Shown one piece after another: positions 43,699 to 55,300 of a stretch of 64,000 nucleotides of DNA. Position 1 is the first letter of the stretch, and every line of letters begins with the position of its first letter. The DNA lies in the NCBI RefSeq assembly GCF_040954835.1, contig NC_090698.1, positions 37,067,501-37,131,500 of the forward strand. Direction: 5' to 3'. Origin of the DNA: Lepisosteus oculatus (lineage: Eukaryota > Chordata > Actinopteri > Semionotiformes > Lepisosteidae). Both the position numbers and the translations under genes were made by a program. The notes under the pieces are model-generated. The model was given only the letters and a program-made list of their open reading frames with translations. It did not search any database and was not told where the DNA came from.

Positions 43699-44718
43699 TT
43701 AATACTTTGTAGAGCCACCTTTTGCTGCGATTACAGCTGCAAGTCGCTTGGGGTATGTCTCTATCAGTTTTGCACATCGAGAGACTGAAAATCTTGCCCA
43801 TTCTTCCTTGCAAAACAGCTCGAGCTCAGTGAGGTTGGATGGAGAGCGTTTGTGAACAGCAGTTTTCAGCTCTTTCCACAGATTCTCGATTGGATTCAGG
43901 TCTGGACTTTGACTTGGCCATTCAAACACCTGGATACGTTTATTTGTGAACCATTCCTTTGTAGATTTTGCTGTATGTTTGGGATCATTGTCTTGTTGGA
44001 AGATAAATCTCCGTCCCAGTTTCAGGTCTTTTGCAGACTCCAACAGGTTTTCATCCAGAATGGTCCTGTATTTGGCTGCATCCATCTTCCCCTCAATTTT
44101 AACCATCTTCCCTGTCCCTGCTGAAGAAAAGCAGGCCCAAACCATGATGCTGCCACCACCATGTTTGACAGTGGGGATGGTGTGTTGAGGGTGATGAGCT
44201 GTGTTGCTTTTACGCCAAACATATCGTTTTGCATTGTGGCCAAAAAGTTCGATTTTGGTTTCATCTGACCAGAGCACCTTCTTCCACATGTTTGGGGTGT
44301 CTCCCAGGTGGCTTGTGGCAAACTTTAGACGAGACTTTTTATGGATATCTTTGAGAAATGGCTTTCTTCTTGCCACTCTTCCATTAAGGCCAGATTTGTG
44401 CAGTGTAAGACTGATTGTTGTCCTATGGACAGACTCTCCCACCTCAGCTGTAGTTCTCTGCAGTTCATCCAGAGTGATCATGGGCCTCTTGGCTGCATCT
44501 CTGATCAGTCTTCTCCTTGTCTGAGCTGAAAGTTTAGAGGGACGGCCAGGTCTTGGTAGATTTGCAGTGGTCTGATACTCCTTCCATTTCAAGATGATCG
44601 CTTGCACAGTGCTCCTTGGGATGTTTGAAGCTTGGGAAATCTTTTTGTATCCAAATCCGGCTTTAAACTTCTCCACAACAGTATTACGGACCTGCCTGGT
44701 GTGTTCCTTGGTCTTCAT
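43699..44718 (-). CDS. Tc1-family DD34E transposase, intact
   Basis: 339 codons, the usual Tc1 length, with no stops. The N-terminal paired-like DNA-binding region has two helix-turn-helix parts: residues ~1-55 (with IPRSTVQAIILKWKEY) and ~65-115. They are linked by a GRPS motif at 58-61. The catalytic residues are Asp152 (LWSDETKIELFG), Asp243 (QQDNDPKHTA) and Glu278 (SPDLNPIENLW). The 34-residue gap between the last two gives the DD34E signature of Tc1. A glycine-rich KHGGGSIMVWACFS segment follows at 185-198. Its start is the first ATG after the right inverted repeat. It cuts and pastes the element at TA sites. Transcription could start from the adjacent genome or TIR; no promoter was identified. 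All key residues are present, so activity is possible but unproven. Confidence 0.95.
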   Translation of the reverse strand: MKTKEHTRQVRNTVVEKFKAGFGYKKISQASNIPRSTVQAIILKWKEYQTTANLPRPGRPSKLSAQTRRRLIRDAAKRPMITLDELQRTTAEVGESVHRTTISLTLHKSGLNGRVARRKPFLKDIHKKSRLKFATSHLGDTPNMWKKVLWSDETKIELFGHNAKRYVWRKSNTAHHPQHTIPTVKHGGGSIMVWACFSSAGTGKMVKIEGKMDAAKYRTILDENLLESAKDLKLGRRFIFQQDNDPKHTAKSTKEWFTNKRIQVFEWPSQSPDLNPIENLWKELKTAVHKRSPSNLTELELFCKEEWARFSVSRCAKLIETYPKRLAAVIAAKGGSTKY

Positions 44719-44896
44719 GATGCTCTCTGCGCTTTCAACAGAACCTTGAGACTATCACAGAGCAGGTGCATTTATACAGAGACTTGATTACACACAGGTG
44801 GATTCTACTTATCACCATCAGTCATTTAGGACAACATTGGATCATTCAGAGATCCTCGCTGAACTTCTGGAGTGAGTTTGCTGCACTGAAAGTAAA

Positions 44897-45109
44897 GGGG
44901 CCGAATAATTTTGCACGCCCCACTTTTCATTTTTTTATTAGTTAAAAAAGTTTCAAAAATCCAATATATTTCGTTCCACTTCACAATTGTGTCCCACTTG
45001 TTGGTGATTCTTCACATAAAATAAAAAAATTATATCTTTATGTTTGAAGCCTGAAATGTGGCAAAAGGTTGAAAAGTTCAAGGGGGCCGAATACTTTCGC
45101 AAGGCACTG
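44897..45109 (-). repeat. Right terminal inverted repeat of the intact Tc1
   Basis: Reverse complement of 43480-43692 with a single difference seen (44967). It ends at the duplicated TA. Confidence 0.95.
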
Positions 45110-45111
45110 TA

Positions 45112-47600
45112 CATAGTGAAGTCCTCCTTAAACTGACACTTAGAGGCTCATCAAACGAGAGCTGATCTCATCTTCTAACTGGGTTGACAGTATATGACTG
45201 CCACTGTTAATTTCATGCTTCATCGTTGGGAGTTAACCCTAGCAAATTCTAGTATTCATTGATACTTATGGTTGGACTGGAACAATTGTAGACTGAGTGC
45301 AAAAGCAGTATTTGCAGCAGAGAATTGAAGGTGTTAATAGCCACAGACATTAGAATTTTTTACACCCTGTTTAACCAAAGTCCCATCTCAAACTTCAAAC
45401 TTGACTTTATATTATTAAGCTTAATGGCATTAGCCAATATTCTAATACAGTGCAAACACTTTTAGGCAAGAGCAATAAAGGAAGGAATACAGTTTTATTT
45501 TTATTTCAGAGAACCTAGAAGTGAGAAACCACAAAATCATGGTTTTTATATGGGTGAGTTAACAAATTTAAATATTTTGTTAATTTCATGGCTTTCTTTT
45601 CATCAACTGGCATCAAAGTTTTTTTTTTCATATGTATTTACTTTCTAGTTGTTTTAGGCATTTTGTTTGTAATTAAACCCCTCCATTTTGTCATGGGTTC
45701 ATTTTTAAATGATTTTAACACCTCAGTGCCTTTCACCATTCGCCCTGTTGCTTTAACTGCCACTTTTAATTATTATTATTTTTACTTAAGGGTGCATGAC
45801 AAATTGGTGAAATGAAACTTATTCCCAATCCACTGGTTTTCCAAATCTCTCATTACAGTTAAATAATCAAATGAAACTATAAAAATTCTATTTTACATTA
45901 ATTGGATCAATTTTACAAATACAGTACGAACACCGCTCATCAAAGGTATGACAGAATAAAGAATTATTATGTGTATTGCCTAATGTTTACCTTTAAATAT
46001 TATTGGAAATAATTTTATTCTGAACTGGATTTTAAGCAACAGAAACATCAATAAAGGAGCATTCCAAGATATGAAAATGTATTTTACTCAAATATAAAAA
46101 TTGCATTATTTTAAGTTTGAGTCAACACATTAATACAAATTCAGTTTCTTATAAATGCTTTGTGTACTCATCAGTTATTATTATTTGACTGGTACTTTTA
46201 TCCAAAGGAAAATACAGTAATTGCCTTTTATAGAACTAGGCATTATACTGAAGCAATGAGTTGCAATGCACGGCACTTGGTGTTCTATAAAAACAGAGTT
46301 GGGGTGCAAATACACTATAATTCAAAACCTGCCCAGAACTGTACAAAGTGCTCTGTAGTTAATCTGTTAACAACCACCGTCCTGTGGCATCTCTCAGCCC
46401 ACAGTTGCCCTGGGATACCAGAGCATTCTCACAAGGGCTCACAGTTTTCCATGGCCTATTGCTGGAGTATGGCCCACACTCCTTAATCAATAATCAGTTA
46501 TTGATTGATATTAATCAACTCCAGTTACTCAATAACCCCTTTTTCCTATATAATTAGAAGCAACTCTCTTCACTTAATTGTTAATATTAGGAGAAGGTAC
46601 ACAAGCAAAATGAATTAGGATCAATAGTCATTACCCAATATTCAAAATAAAACTTCTGTTACTGAGTATACCTTAAACTAACAAATATATATATCCAACT
46701 TAAAAGCACAAAGGAGTAAGGTTTTATGTGTTACAGTAAGTAATTGAAAATAAAGATAAAAAAGATGTCAAAAGATAAAAATAAAAGGATAATTTGTCTT
46801 GTTGTGATTTTTTTAAAAAAGATAAAGATAACATAATCCTGTTGTTAGGTAGCTGTTCTATCTATGCTGTGGGTCAATCATAAAGTATATATAACTATAA
46901 ACTCCCCTTTATTGGTTATCTCTTAAAGTTATCTCATTTAAGTAAAAAAATCCATGTCATCTTAAATTTCGTTCCTTTAGTGCAGTATTACGAGGAATGA
47001 TCTAGGTTGAAGAGAATTAATTGTTGCTGTTTCAACGCCTGTCAAATTAATGAGAATAGTCCACCAAGCACATCCTTTTCTTCCAATATAAACAAGCTCT
47101 AGTAAATGTGTTTAAAGTTCTAGTTGAAATCTAAATGGACAGGGCTGCATTTGTGAAGATAGACTTGTAAAGAAGATTCAATCAGAGCAGTTAAGGAAGC
47201 TTACTTTTGATTGTTTTGAGGCAGCACATGTACATTCACATTCCAGGACAAGGAAGATAATGTAATTCATGTTCTGCTTCACTGTGTACAGAAGGATATT
47301 TATAACACTGTGTACAAAAAGGATATTTATAAGGAAAAAAAACATTTTAGAAATAAGAATTTTTAGCCCATTTGAAACAAAACTGAACGGAATAGTGAAG
47401 TCTTTCAAAAACTAATTTAAACCCAAATACTTTTTACTTGTGTGCATGTAATTCAGTCAGCAGTATGTCCACAAGAATTGCATAAGCATTTAAAAGAGAA
47501 CTTTCTTTAAAATATTTGTCTGTTCAGCAGTAATCCACTGTTCCATTAAGAGTCTGAGCTGTGTGATACGAGGAAAAGCATTATCTCATTTAACATTCTA
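45112..47600. other. Intergenic DNA, nothing recognised
   Basis: AT-rich. The frames at 45588-45815 and 46160-46486 have no family motif and no supporting splice sites, so I do not call genes. Confidence 0.45.
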
Positions 47601-47891
47601 ATACTTGCTTACACTTATATAGTGCTTTTCTGGACACTCCACTCAGAGTGCTTAAGAGGCAATGGGGACTCCCCTCCACCACCAATGCACAGTTTCCACC
47701 TGGATGATGCAACGGCAACCATAGTGCGGCAGTACACTCACAGTACAGTAGGCTGTAGGGTGAGCGACCCCTGCTGGCCCCATTAGCACCTCTTCCTCTC
47801 TTTCCCAGGAGGTCTCCCATCCAGCTACTGACCAGGCTCACACCTGCTTAGCTTTAGCAGGTTGCTAGTTGTGAGTTGCAGAGTGATATGG
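47601..47891 (-). mobile_element. SINE with 5S rRNA-derived head, near full length
   Basis: Read on the minus strand it starts CCATATCACTCTGCAACTC, then AAAGCTAAGCAGGTGTGAGC and GGTCAGTAGCTGGATGGGAG, collinear with 5S rRNA and its internal pol III promoter. The body continues to GCGCA-like CCGCACTATGGTTGCCG, GGTGGAGGGGAGTCCCCATT and the tail AGCACTATATAAGTGTAAGC. This copy shows that the head belongs to the headless copies elsewhere in the window. Confidence 0.85.
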
Positions 47892-48654
47892 GTGCTGATA
47901 AAGATGTCACAAGTGAATAAATTAGGAGTTACAGTATATGTTTATGGTTGCAATGCTAAATGGAAGCATACTAATGTTTCAGGCATCCAAATTTGAATGC
48001 TTTAATCGCTTTACCTAAATAGTCACACATGACTTCATATATGCACTACCTTTTTACTCAACTTGACATACTTGCCTTCCTTCATTTAAACTGAAGTCAT
48101 ATAATACATAATACTGTATGTGACAAATTCAAAATAAAAATGTTCTTATTTCTACTTCAGTTATTTTGACAGTTGCCATTTTCTCTATCATAGGTTATTC
48201 TCACTAAAAGCAAGTTGCAATTATCTTTGTTAAATTTCTCTTTCACACATTATAGATGAAAATATTATGCAAGTGTGTACAATCTACAGGCTGGCAAAGA
48301 CTTTCAAATTTCTATTCACAGAGATATACAGTACTGTACACAAAGAGTGTTGTATTGCATTGAATAGTGAATAAATTGGAAAACTTAATCAAAGTTATAC
48401 AGAGTTTTAATTGTATTTGTTACAGAGGAAAAAATGTGCACTACTGGTTGCAAAATTAACCTCAGCTGGAAAAATGATTCTAGGACTGCACCAGGCACAA
48501 GATAATAGTCTCTACCAGATTTCAATAAATACATTGATCAGTCTGCTTTTGGAATCCTTCCAGTTAACTGACACTCAACAAATTAAAAGAAATACTGGGA
48601 TAACTTTGTTAGTAATGAAGAAAGATCTGAAAACGGGGGTTTAAAATAAATTCT
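47892..48654. other. Intergenic DNA, nothing recognised
   Basis: AT-rich sequence with no gene, RNA or repeat signature that I can support. Confidence 0.45.
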
Positions 48655-49022
48655 TTCTGTATGAGGTTTAGACTTCTAAACAACAAGCTGGAGCTTATGG
48701 CAGGAAAGGGGGTTAGCTGATAAGGATTCCAGATGTGAGCTAGGAACCCCCTGGGGATGTAATCTTAAACTGACCTTTTGGCCAGGGTCTCTTAACTGGC
48801 CAAATACCATGACCCCCCTCTTTACCATAAGACCGAGTGACGTCAGAAGCAGAAAGAAAATACTATATAAACTAAAAGTTTGTACCGGCACATTGAACAA
48901 TACTTCAGTTTTGTTGTTTCTTGCGGGAAACAAGACTTCGGCTTTATTGTTCCTTGCATGCAATAATCTCATCTGTTTAACTTCAGATGGGATCCAGAAC
49001 CTTATTCTTTTCTGTTACAACA
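48655..49022 (+). mobile_element. Putative solo LTR
   Basis: A compact block, less AT-rich than its surroundings. It has LTR-like order: a TG-start candidate (TGAGGTTTAG), a CRE-like TGACGTCA core (48838-48845), a TATA-like ACTATATAAAC (about 48861), and an end CTTTTCTGTTACA. No matched target duplication was found, so the limits are uncertain. No coding sequence adjoins it. Confidence 0.45.
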
Positions 49023-51261
49023 GTAATTTATATCAAGGACTAAAGTTCTGGTCAGTTCTGAGATATTATCACAACTGTTCTAAGTCTTTATCTTAATCAC
49101 AGCACTGCAATATATGTTACAGATGAACAGAAACACGTATACAAAAAATGAAAAAGTCTTGGTTCTTCCATTCCTTTTTAAAAAACAAAGCAGTATTTTC
49201 CTGAAAATAAATTTTAATCATTAAATGTCTAATTCAAGAATTATTAATTTGTAATTATTATTTAAAATATCGAATAAGTATATATTTTAATATTTGCATC
49301 ATATTATAGATTTGTGCCTTAATTCAACTTTTACATTGTATAACAGCTAATGGGTAAGACTGTCTGTAGGGAAGTATTTTCATGAAAGTGAAGGAGAACT
49401 GTCACATTCAAAGTTTGCTGCATTGTTCAAGCTAAAGCTAATGCACAGTATGTGGCTGTATACTGTATATAGAGATCCTTTTTAGATGAGGGAATGTAAG
49501 GCAAAAAACACTAGTCAACATAATTTCATTCCAAAACACAGAGAAAAACAATAAAGCACATTCACTGTTTGAGAAACAGAGATTCACTTACTTTTAATCT
49601 GTCTGTATATGTTATTTACAAAATATGCCAGAGTCAGGTTATGATCAATGGTCAGTTAAATTACACTGTGACAATAAGACTTGCTTTTTCTGCCATGTAC
49701 TGAAAATCTTTTTATATGCATTGTTTTATTTTAATTGTAGCAGAGAATGCTAGCAACTGCTTACTTTGTAAGTGAATAATATATTCCCATACAGTACAAA
49801 GTAGACAGCTGATAGCAAAAAAGATGCATATAACTGACTTGTGATCTCTTTGAATTTTGGGTTACAAACACTTATCATATCCTTTCCAACAAATAATTCT
49901 ACTAACTCTACTAACTTAAAGTGAAGTTAAGACTATATTGACTATATTATCTCTCTAGACAGAAACTGTATTTTGTACGAGATTCTCTATTCTGTAGTGC
50001 TTAAGCGCTGGTACTTTAGATTATGTATCATAAACCTGTTCAGTTACTATAAATTACTTCATTTCCTGTGTATTGAATGACTTTTTTCATTTCTCAAAAC
50101 ATGTTTTGTGCATGCTGTTCCATAAAGAACAGGTGAAAGAAATATATGTTTAAATTTCTTGTCATGAACTTTTAATGTGCACATACTGTATAGGGTGATA
50201 TTACTGCAGGTCATAGCTCATATTTATTTAAATATTGTGATAAGACATTTCTATGGATAATAGTGTCCTAGTGATCCTTGGAGCAATTATATAGCCCTGT
50301 GGAGTAATCTTCTCATTTCTAAGGGTCACTAATTTAATCCAAAATGAATCTGACATTAATGAGAAATGTGAATGTGCATTTGAGTGTTTCAGAATTAAAT
50401 GGACACATTTATAATACCAAACTCTGTCCAATCTTTGCAATATTTTACTGGACATTGAGATGTACTGTTTGAACTACACTATATATTAAACTAATACAAA
50501 CTGCCCTTCATTTAGAATCTGAGCTGTAACAATGTTCAATTAGAAGTCTGATTTCACCACAAACTACCATCAAATACTGAAATGAGTTGTATTCTTGAGC
50601 CAGCTACAACAATTTCAAGCCATCATATCAATAATGTTCCTTTTTTTTCACTTGCATAAAATTTTAGTTTTTCTCAAGGCCAAGTATATGGTATCAATTA
50701 AAGAAAAACTTGAAAACAGCATTGCTTTTGGCAGATTTCCTTGTAACAAGTTTCGAATTCTTTTCCCAAAAGCATGTACACAGTGCTGTTTAGAGAACAT
50801 TAGAAAGAGCTTAAGCATATGATGGGTGTATCAGTAATACTATATCATTTATAAAGTATTTCAACACAAAGTTAATACAATTATGTTTGGAATTTTATTT
50901 TTAAGTCAATTATTAACATTACCACATTTTGACACCGAGAAATGTCATTAAATTTTAACATGTACAATATTTGGCAATATTTTGTTGCCGAGAGTTCTAA
51001 ATGTACAAAATATAACTCTAAACATGATTTAGCTATTTCGGGACCATAATGCCTTAACCACCCAAACTATATACAGTTGTAAAAAAGGGCATTAGCTAAA
51101 TTACAAATCCCAGTTTAGATTTTATGTAGAGGTCATTGTTTTTCAGGGAAGGCAAAATCCTTTGACCTCCATGCCTTAGGTAAATGCTAACAGGGACAGA
51201 TTAGGCAGAATGTCAGCCCACTATCTCCATTTGATTTTGTTTTAGTTACAGTATATAAAAG
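49023..51261. other. Intergenic DNA, nothing recognised
   Basis: AT-rich, no repeats identified. The stretch at 50900-51240 has fewer low-complexity runs and could be constrained non-coding DNA, but I have no direct evidence. Confidence 0.4.
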
Positions 51262-51420
51262 CCATATCACCCTGCAATTCACAACTGGCAACCAGGTGGA
51301 TGCTGCACATTGGTGATGGTGGAGGGGAGTCCCCATTACCTGTAAAGTGCTTTGAGTGGAGTGTCCAGAAAAGTGCTATATACTGTAAATATAAGCAATT
51401 ATTATAATTATTATTATATT
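51262..51420 (+). mobile_element. SINE, 5S-head family, internally deleted
   Basis: The first bases (GCCATATCACCCTGCAATTC, ACAACTGGCAACC) are the start of the 5S-type head. They are joined directly to the distal part (AGGTGGATGCTGCACATTGG, GGTGGAGGGGAGTCCCCATT) and an ATT-rich tail. The middle of the element is missing. Confidence 0.8.
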
Positions 51421-52410
51421 ACCAGTATACACATATTGGGATCAAAACCTGTGAAAAAAGAACAAAATAGCCTGTCTAACTTAACCTATGTGTCTTAGGA
51501 AGATGGAAGGAAACTGAAGCACTGAACACCTATACATACATGGTGAGTACATACTGTAAGGACTCCCACAGACATGCACCTGAAGCGGTAATTGAGCACA
51601 ATTGCCTGCAACTGTGAGGCAGCTGTGTTAATCAGCACTCTTATGTGCCACCGATCACCTATTTTATATCCATTGATTTGTGTAAAATATAATGAGTGTT
51701 GAACATTTAAGAGGAACCCATCATCTGCCTGAAAACTATACTTGGTTGCTTTGCTGTCTGAAGCAACCCATTAGTGCAGTGATGGTGTATTGTTTTTCTT
51801 AACTGCTTTCATAAAATTACCTTTTTTGCTGCATTAATAAATATGTACTTTGTTTAAATGACTTGTTCTTTTAGAGGGTGGAGATAAATTGTGCATCTAA
51901 GATCTGACTAAGTCATGAGTAGTTAAATGCCATCTCATGCAATCTATTTCTTTGTTTTTTTATGTAAGAAAGTCTTTTGGTTCTCCAAATTAACATTGTG
52001 CATGACTTAAATTTGCTATTTGCCATTAATTGCCACTCACACTATATTTCTTTAGTTTTATTTAAACATATAAGCTGACTTTAATTCTTACTCAGTTGGG
52101 GTACGAGTTCTAAAGAATATACTGTAAAAGATAAAAAAACTAGTTGTCACATCACTACCTGTAGCTACTAATATGTATAGCTGACTGTTGTAGTTTGCAC
52201 TTCCCTAGATCTATTATGAAAGAATTTCAACTTTATAATAAATAAAAAACATATCATTAGCAGTTTCAATATTAACATGATCAATGTGTTTCCTTAAGTG
52301 CCTGTTACCATTAACGGCTATGGCTACTCTTTTTCAGCATGCGCTATAGTTGCAAGCTTATACTGTAAAATTATTTTATGAACAGATGCTCCTAAATTTT
52401 ATAGTTATTC
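51421..52410. other. Intergenic DNA, nothing recognised
   Basis: AT-rich sequence without recognisable features. Confidence 0.45.
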
Positions 52411-52809
52411 TCATTTCTCATGTGATACATGGACAATTTTGAACATTTTTATATTAAACTTTGATGAATTTATACTTGAGTTTCCAAGTTTGATGATTCC
52501 CACAGCTGGGAATGTGTGTTTTGAGCATCCACTAGTGAATGATTGCAGCTGTTTTGGTAGTTCCTGAAAATCTTGTATCTCTGGAGTCTGAACAGTTTTG
52601 TGTGTAACTGCTTTGATTTGGAGGGCTGGCGTCATCTCAGACCATGGACTTCTCCTGGGCCAAACACTGCACTGACTGCATTCCTTAAGGCATTCATTGT
52701 CAGCTGTCATCATTTCCTCAGCATCCACAATCACCCCCTGATCTTCCCCAAAAAGTTGCTTAAAAATGTATAAATATTTATATATTCCACTTTGGTGACA
52801 GATGCACAT
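52411..52809 (-). other. 132-codon open frame of unknown status
   Basis: Minus strand. It is the longest open frame in the repeat-poor right part and has higher GC than its flanks. It reads FKQLFGEDQGVIVDAEEMMT, CSVWPRRSPWSEMTPALQI and EIQDFQELPKQLQSF. I recognise no domain, signal peptide or membrane segment. It could be a coding exon, a conserved non-coding element with a chance frame, or a transcript of unknown kind. Without splice-site support or homology I do not call a gene. Confidence 0.3.
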
Positions 52810-53930
52810 TTTGCAAAGAAATGTTATTCATGAGGGACAACAACATCCAAGAATCAGAAGCTTTATGAATGTTTGAGTATTTTCTAGGTAGGACATTTTA
52901 GTTAAATCCACTTGGTTAAGGGGCAGCCTCCTGGCCATACAACATGGAGGTTCAAACCTTATTCAGAAAGAAGTTAACTAAGGGGTAACTGCAAGGTGGA
53001 GATGGAGGAAGGATGCATGAGACAAATGTGAAGATAGGTGTTTGTGTTATATACAAGTATACAGTATATAGCTAATTTCCAATAATTATGTTTAGGAACA
53101 GTTAGGTGAGATTGATTTGTTATCCCTCCTAAACTTCAGTTAATAACTTCAATTTACCCGTTAACAGCACAATCATAATGATGGTTCTTCATCAATAATT
53201 GCTGAACTAAAATACAGGTGATTCAAAACCAAGAACTTTAAATCCATTGCTATGAAAGTTTAAATACTGAACCCTGAAAACTATTTACAGGTTAATTACA
53301 TTGTTAGAAAAATACTTTGTGTGACATATCTCATTCAAAAGAAATAAGTGTTTCCATAACACTTTAATTACAGCGTTGCAGTGTTTATTTGAAATTAGAA
53401 ATGTATTTCTTTATGGCAGCTTTCTGCATTTTTTGTATGAATGGATAACTCAAACATCAAAGCTGTCATCAACAACACTTATTGAAATTAGCACAGCAAG
53501 GAGTGAGGGAGTCAGGCAGTTTCATGAACAAAAAAAGTCATGTTTTATATCACCTTTTCACTATATCGTACAAGATTAACTATTAGCAGTATCACATCTA
53601 ACACATAACAAAACATCACATCATATGAAAAACATACCTAATTCTTGTTTAAAGGTTTTATAAACGTGTGTTTTAGTACCATTTCAATATGAACCTAACT
53701 ATATTATTTATGTACATAAATAATGGCTATAGAAAAAATTATACAGTATAATAACTGATTTACACGGAAGGTTTAAAATATTTAGGTTGTGAGTATCATT
53801 TGAAATAAGCATCATCTTCCATGTTTTCAAAGTATTCAAATAGGAGTGAAAATATACTGATGTGTAACATTATTATTACAGAAAAGTCAGAAAGGTCAAA
53901 CATGATAAAATGAACTAAGTGTGTAAAATA
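52810..53930. other. Intergenic DNA, nothing recognised
   Basis: Unique AT-rich sequence with no gene or repeat signature. Confidence 0.45.
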
Positions 53931-54245
53931 CGCCTGTTCACTACACCCTTGCATCCAGAACCAACTTTACACTTAAGCTACTCCTGTCAGCTTGAGACAT
54001 CTAAGTCTGAAAAGAAATTCACTGAGTTACTGGGTTTTAGTCCTGCCAGACGAGGCTTCTCTTCCTAAGTGATGAAGTGAGCAGATGCCCTAAGGGGAGA
54101 AAAACCTGGAACATTAAGTCTTGCCATGGTTGCTCAGCTCTGCAGTGGACCCTGAGCTAGTCTGGCAGGTTGGCTGTAGGGGAGTCTATGGCTAGGCCAG
54201 CATTCCTTTTGGAGCTCTTATCATGAAAAATAAAGCAAGAAATAA
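53931..54245. promoter_or_regulatory. Candidate conserved non-coding block 1
   Basis: A repeat-free block of balanced composition in an AT-rich desert, with words such as CTGCCAGACGAGGCTTCTCT and GCTCAGCTCTGCAGTGGACC. The call is based on complexity and absence of repeats only. Confidence 0.25.
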
Positions 54246-54779
54246 TAAAATTCCTAAGTATAATTTAGTCCTCTCCATGAAAGAATTGAGCCCCTAAGGC
54301 AATTTTGTATAGTTTATGGGAACAGATCACAGGCTGCATCAAGTTAAGATGATTCCATATACTGTAAGTAGAAAGGGTGAGAAAAATAGTTGATTAATTT
54401 TCACTTGCAAAGTTCACCTTGCCCTGTGCCAATAGAGGATAAAAGAAATTGAAAACTGATGTTTCATAGTCCCTGAGCAGTTAGACAAATGTTTAAATTT
54501 TAAGCACTTTTACTGACTAATTGCTATTTTCCCCAACACTGTAACATTTAAGTCTTATGCCAACACTGTTTAACCAAACAGCTTAAAGCTATGTGCAAAC
54601 TATATTGAATTTGTTAATAGCATTATGTCGTTTTCTCTGGGAATAGATTAGCAAAGTTATTAATTTGCATAAGAGTGAAATTCAAAACAGAACAAGGTCA
54701 AAGCTTATGTATTGTGTAAAGTGTGTGTATTAAGCTGCATTTTATATAAAGTATACTACAAAGGCCGATGGACTGTTTG

Positions 54780-55300
54780 ATTAAAATTATGGTGATGTTG
54801 CTTGGTGGCCAAACTAATTTTGCTTCTGTGAGTTTGCATCAAGTTTGGTTTCCACTTCAGAGTGGAAAATGAAAGCAAAAGCTGCTGTTGGCCCAGGAGA
54901 AAAAACAAAATGAGAATGTAATCTGCATGCTAAAGAAACTGCTGAAATGTGTTTTATCTGATAAAATCTTAGCTTTGCATTATGTGCTTCTTCTTGAACA
55001 CAAGAACTACAGTGTGATGGGACATCAGCATTGTCGTCAAAAGCACTGAAGCGTTTTTGCACAGCCCTCACTATGTTTTTGGCAGTTATAACTGACCATC
55101 ATATGCATTGTTGCCAATTTTTGTGAAAACTGGCACATATGGCAGCTGAAGTGCCATATGCCATACAGAATTTTTTTGGCTGTTGCTTCCATTTGTATAA
55201 TCGCTGGATCCCATATAAAAGTGCTTCATTATTAATTTATTCCTTCTTTTTTCATAAGAAGCATTTCATGCAAATTCAAAGCTGTAAGTTAATTTAAGGT
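54780..55300. promoter_or_regulatory. Candidate conserved non-coding block 2
   Basis: High-complexity, repeat-free sequence. It contains an E-box/POU-rich part around 55095-55165 (CATATGCATTG, GGCACATATGGCAGC) and homeodomain-type ATTATTAATTTATT near 55230. This is typical of developmental enhancers, but the assignment is inference. Confidence 0.3.

Larger units (their letters stand above)
43480..45109 (-). mobile_element. Intact Tc1/mariner transposon, 1,630 bp
   Basis: Flanked by TA (43478-43479, 45110-45111). The inverted repeats are 213 bp (43480-43692 and 44897-45109), and my base-by-base comparison found one mismatch (43622 C against 44967). Each repeat has an outer and an inner copy of a TATTCGGCCCCCTT-like direct repeat, the IR/DR layout of many fish Tc1 elements. 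A full transposase frame lies between on the minus strand. Near-identical ends and an uninterrupted gene indicate a recent insertion. Confidence 0.95.

Noticed and set aside
43852..44529. Plus-strand ORFs of up to 107 codons
   Set aside because: They are antisense shadows of the intact Tc1 transposase on the minus strand.
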